DNA from: Chloranthus sessilifolius
Lineage: Eukaryota; Streptophyta; Magnoliopsida; Chloranthales; Chloranthaceae
Assembly (NCBI GenBank): GCA_021018995.1
Contig: CM037588.1
Span: 87,952,765-88,016,764, forward strand
Length of the DNA: 64,000 nucleotides
Reading direction: 5' to 3'
Shown here: positions 63,432-64,000 of the stretch, one piece after another
How positions within the stretch are numbered: the first letter of the stretch is position 1
How the letters are laid out: every line of letters starts with the position of its first letter
Translations under genes and position numbers: made by a program
The notes under the pieces: generated by a model
Told to the model about the DNA's origin: nothing
Databases searched by the model: none
Seen by the model: the letters and a program-made list of their open reading frames with translations, nothing else

Positions 63432-64000
63432 ATTGTGCCCACTTTTTCAGAAAAAAAACTACTCCTGGGCAGCTCCCTTCGATTTCTTCTGGCGCTGGCT
63501 CGCACTTTGGACATGAGTACGGCATAGCCAGCGCCACCCTAATCGAATTGATGCACGGTCTCCCAATTCACCATCAGGCTGAGCAGGGACAAAGAGACTC
63601 GCCCTTCCCTGGTGTTGGAGAGGAGAGTCTTGCCCAGGAGGAACAATAAGGAGATGCGGGCCAGCATAAGTACGCGCGCAGGCTCGATGTAAATGTCCAT
63701 GTCAGGCTGCCCCTGGTCCACCAACTCATTAGGCCCAAACTGACCAACCAACCAGGATAGCTTGACCTCCGAGCCCCGAACATTCCCTGAGGACGGGTAG
63801 GCCCCTATCAGTTGAATCACCTCCTCCCTACCCGATGTGCGGGTAGGTACCACGGGCATCCCTCAGATACGGACCCCAGTGATCATAGACCAGTCCGCCG
63901 GTGTGAAGGCCATCTCTGCCACGGCCATGTGGAATGTCATCGTCTCGGGAGAAAACGCTCTATCAGTGCCTTTAAATAGGCCATATCAGCCCTCACAGCA
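63432..64000 (-). pseudogene. Second antisense PMD frame, running off the right edge
   Basis: On the minus strand, from the right edge: ETMTFHMAVAEMAFTPADWS, MITGVRI, stop (TGA, about 63865), GMPVVPTRTSG, VIQLIGAYP, KLSWLVGQFGPNELV, ARVLMLARISLLFLLGKTLL, VSLSLLSLMVNWE, stop (TAG, about 63537), GGAGYAVLMSKVRASARR. The EMxxTPxDWxMITGVRI pattern followed by SWL...F and ARVLxLxxxxLFLxGKTL is the classical PMD arrangement. This is an independent PMD unit from that at 61579-62894, so the element carries two in tandem. Confidence 0.65.

Larger units (their letters stand above)
47417..64000 (+). mobile_element. T2: Tat/Ogre-type retrotransposon, 3' end outside window
   Basis: 5' LTR (47417-49011), PBS, 1.5 kb leader, gag, protease with G-patch, probable intron, RT with two RNase H domains, integrase, repeat-rich spacer and antisense ORFs with plant-mobile-domain similarity. 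More than 16.5 kb without reaching a 3' LTR, in keeping with the giant size of Tat/Ogre elements. Dual RNase H and antisense extra ORFs are lineage hallmarks. Youngest layer in the right half, as nothing interrupts it here. Confidence 0.88.

Noticed and set aside
1..64000. Host protein-coding genes, tRNA or rRNA genes
   Set aside because: All substantial coding similarity belongs to retrotransposon gag, pol or accessory frames. No other gene structure could be supported.

Overview
The window is a nested stack of plant LTR retrotransposons. I see no host gene, tRNA, rRNA or bacterial-type feature. Three lineages of Ty3/gypsy (Metaviridae) elements found in seed plants are present: a chromovirus of the Tekay/Del type (G), Athila-type elements (A0, A1, A2 and a reverse-orientation LTR) and Tat/Ogre-type elements (T1, T2). 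This points to a repeat-rich region of an angiosperm, probably a eudicot. I cannot name the species.

Layout. G is the oldest host. The right-hand piece of its 5' LTR is at 6555-6840, its gag-pol is at 6969-11802, an extra downstream ORF is at 12437-13698, and its 3' LTR starts at 14597. A0 sits in the G 5' LTR (A0 3' LTR 4495-6554) and was itself hit by a minus-strand Athila-like LTR (1-1529). T1 sits in the G 3' LTR, starting at 16925. T1 is cut into three pieces by later insertions: 16925-20322, 30410-32877 and 47116-47416. The intruders are A1 (20323-30409, 5' half lost), A2 (32878-47115, complete, with GCAGC target duplications and both LTRs) and T2 (47417 to beyond 64000). T2 has a 5' LTR, gag, protease with a G-patch, a probable intron, RT with two RNase H domains, integrase, and antisense plant-mobile-domain ORFs. 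All coding regions carry stops or frameshifts.

The strongest unexplained structure is a recurring pairing. Each element carries clusters of a short, CpG-containing, mostly dyad-symmetric motif private to its family: TTCGAA-like in A1/A2, CTCGAG in A0, GCGCGAC-like in G, and perfect 19-21 bp palindromes in T1 and T2. The motif lies in the LTR. Where the 3' region survives in the window (A1, A2, G, T2), it lies again just upstream of an accessory ORF. The accessory proteins look nuclear (basic N-termini, no signal peptide) and some have coiled coils. I infer a self-recognition system, an element-encoded DNA-binding factor with cognate sites, comparable to the VANC/motif system of VANDAL DNA transposons but in LTR retrotransposons.

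Two other conserved non-coding structures stand out in the Athila elements. One is a hairpin in the transcribed part of the LTR whose basal stem covaries across five independent copies. The other is a second polypurine tract lying 1559-1572 bp upstream of the true 3' tract in all three elements.
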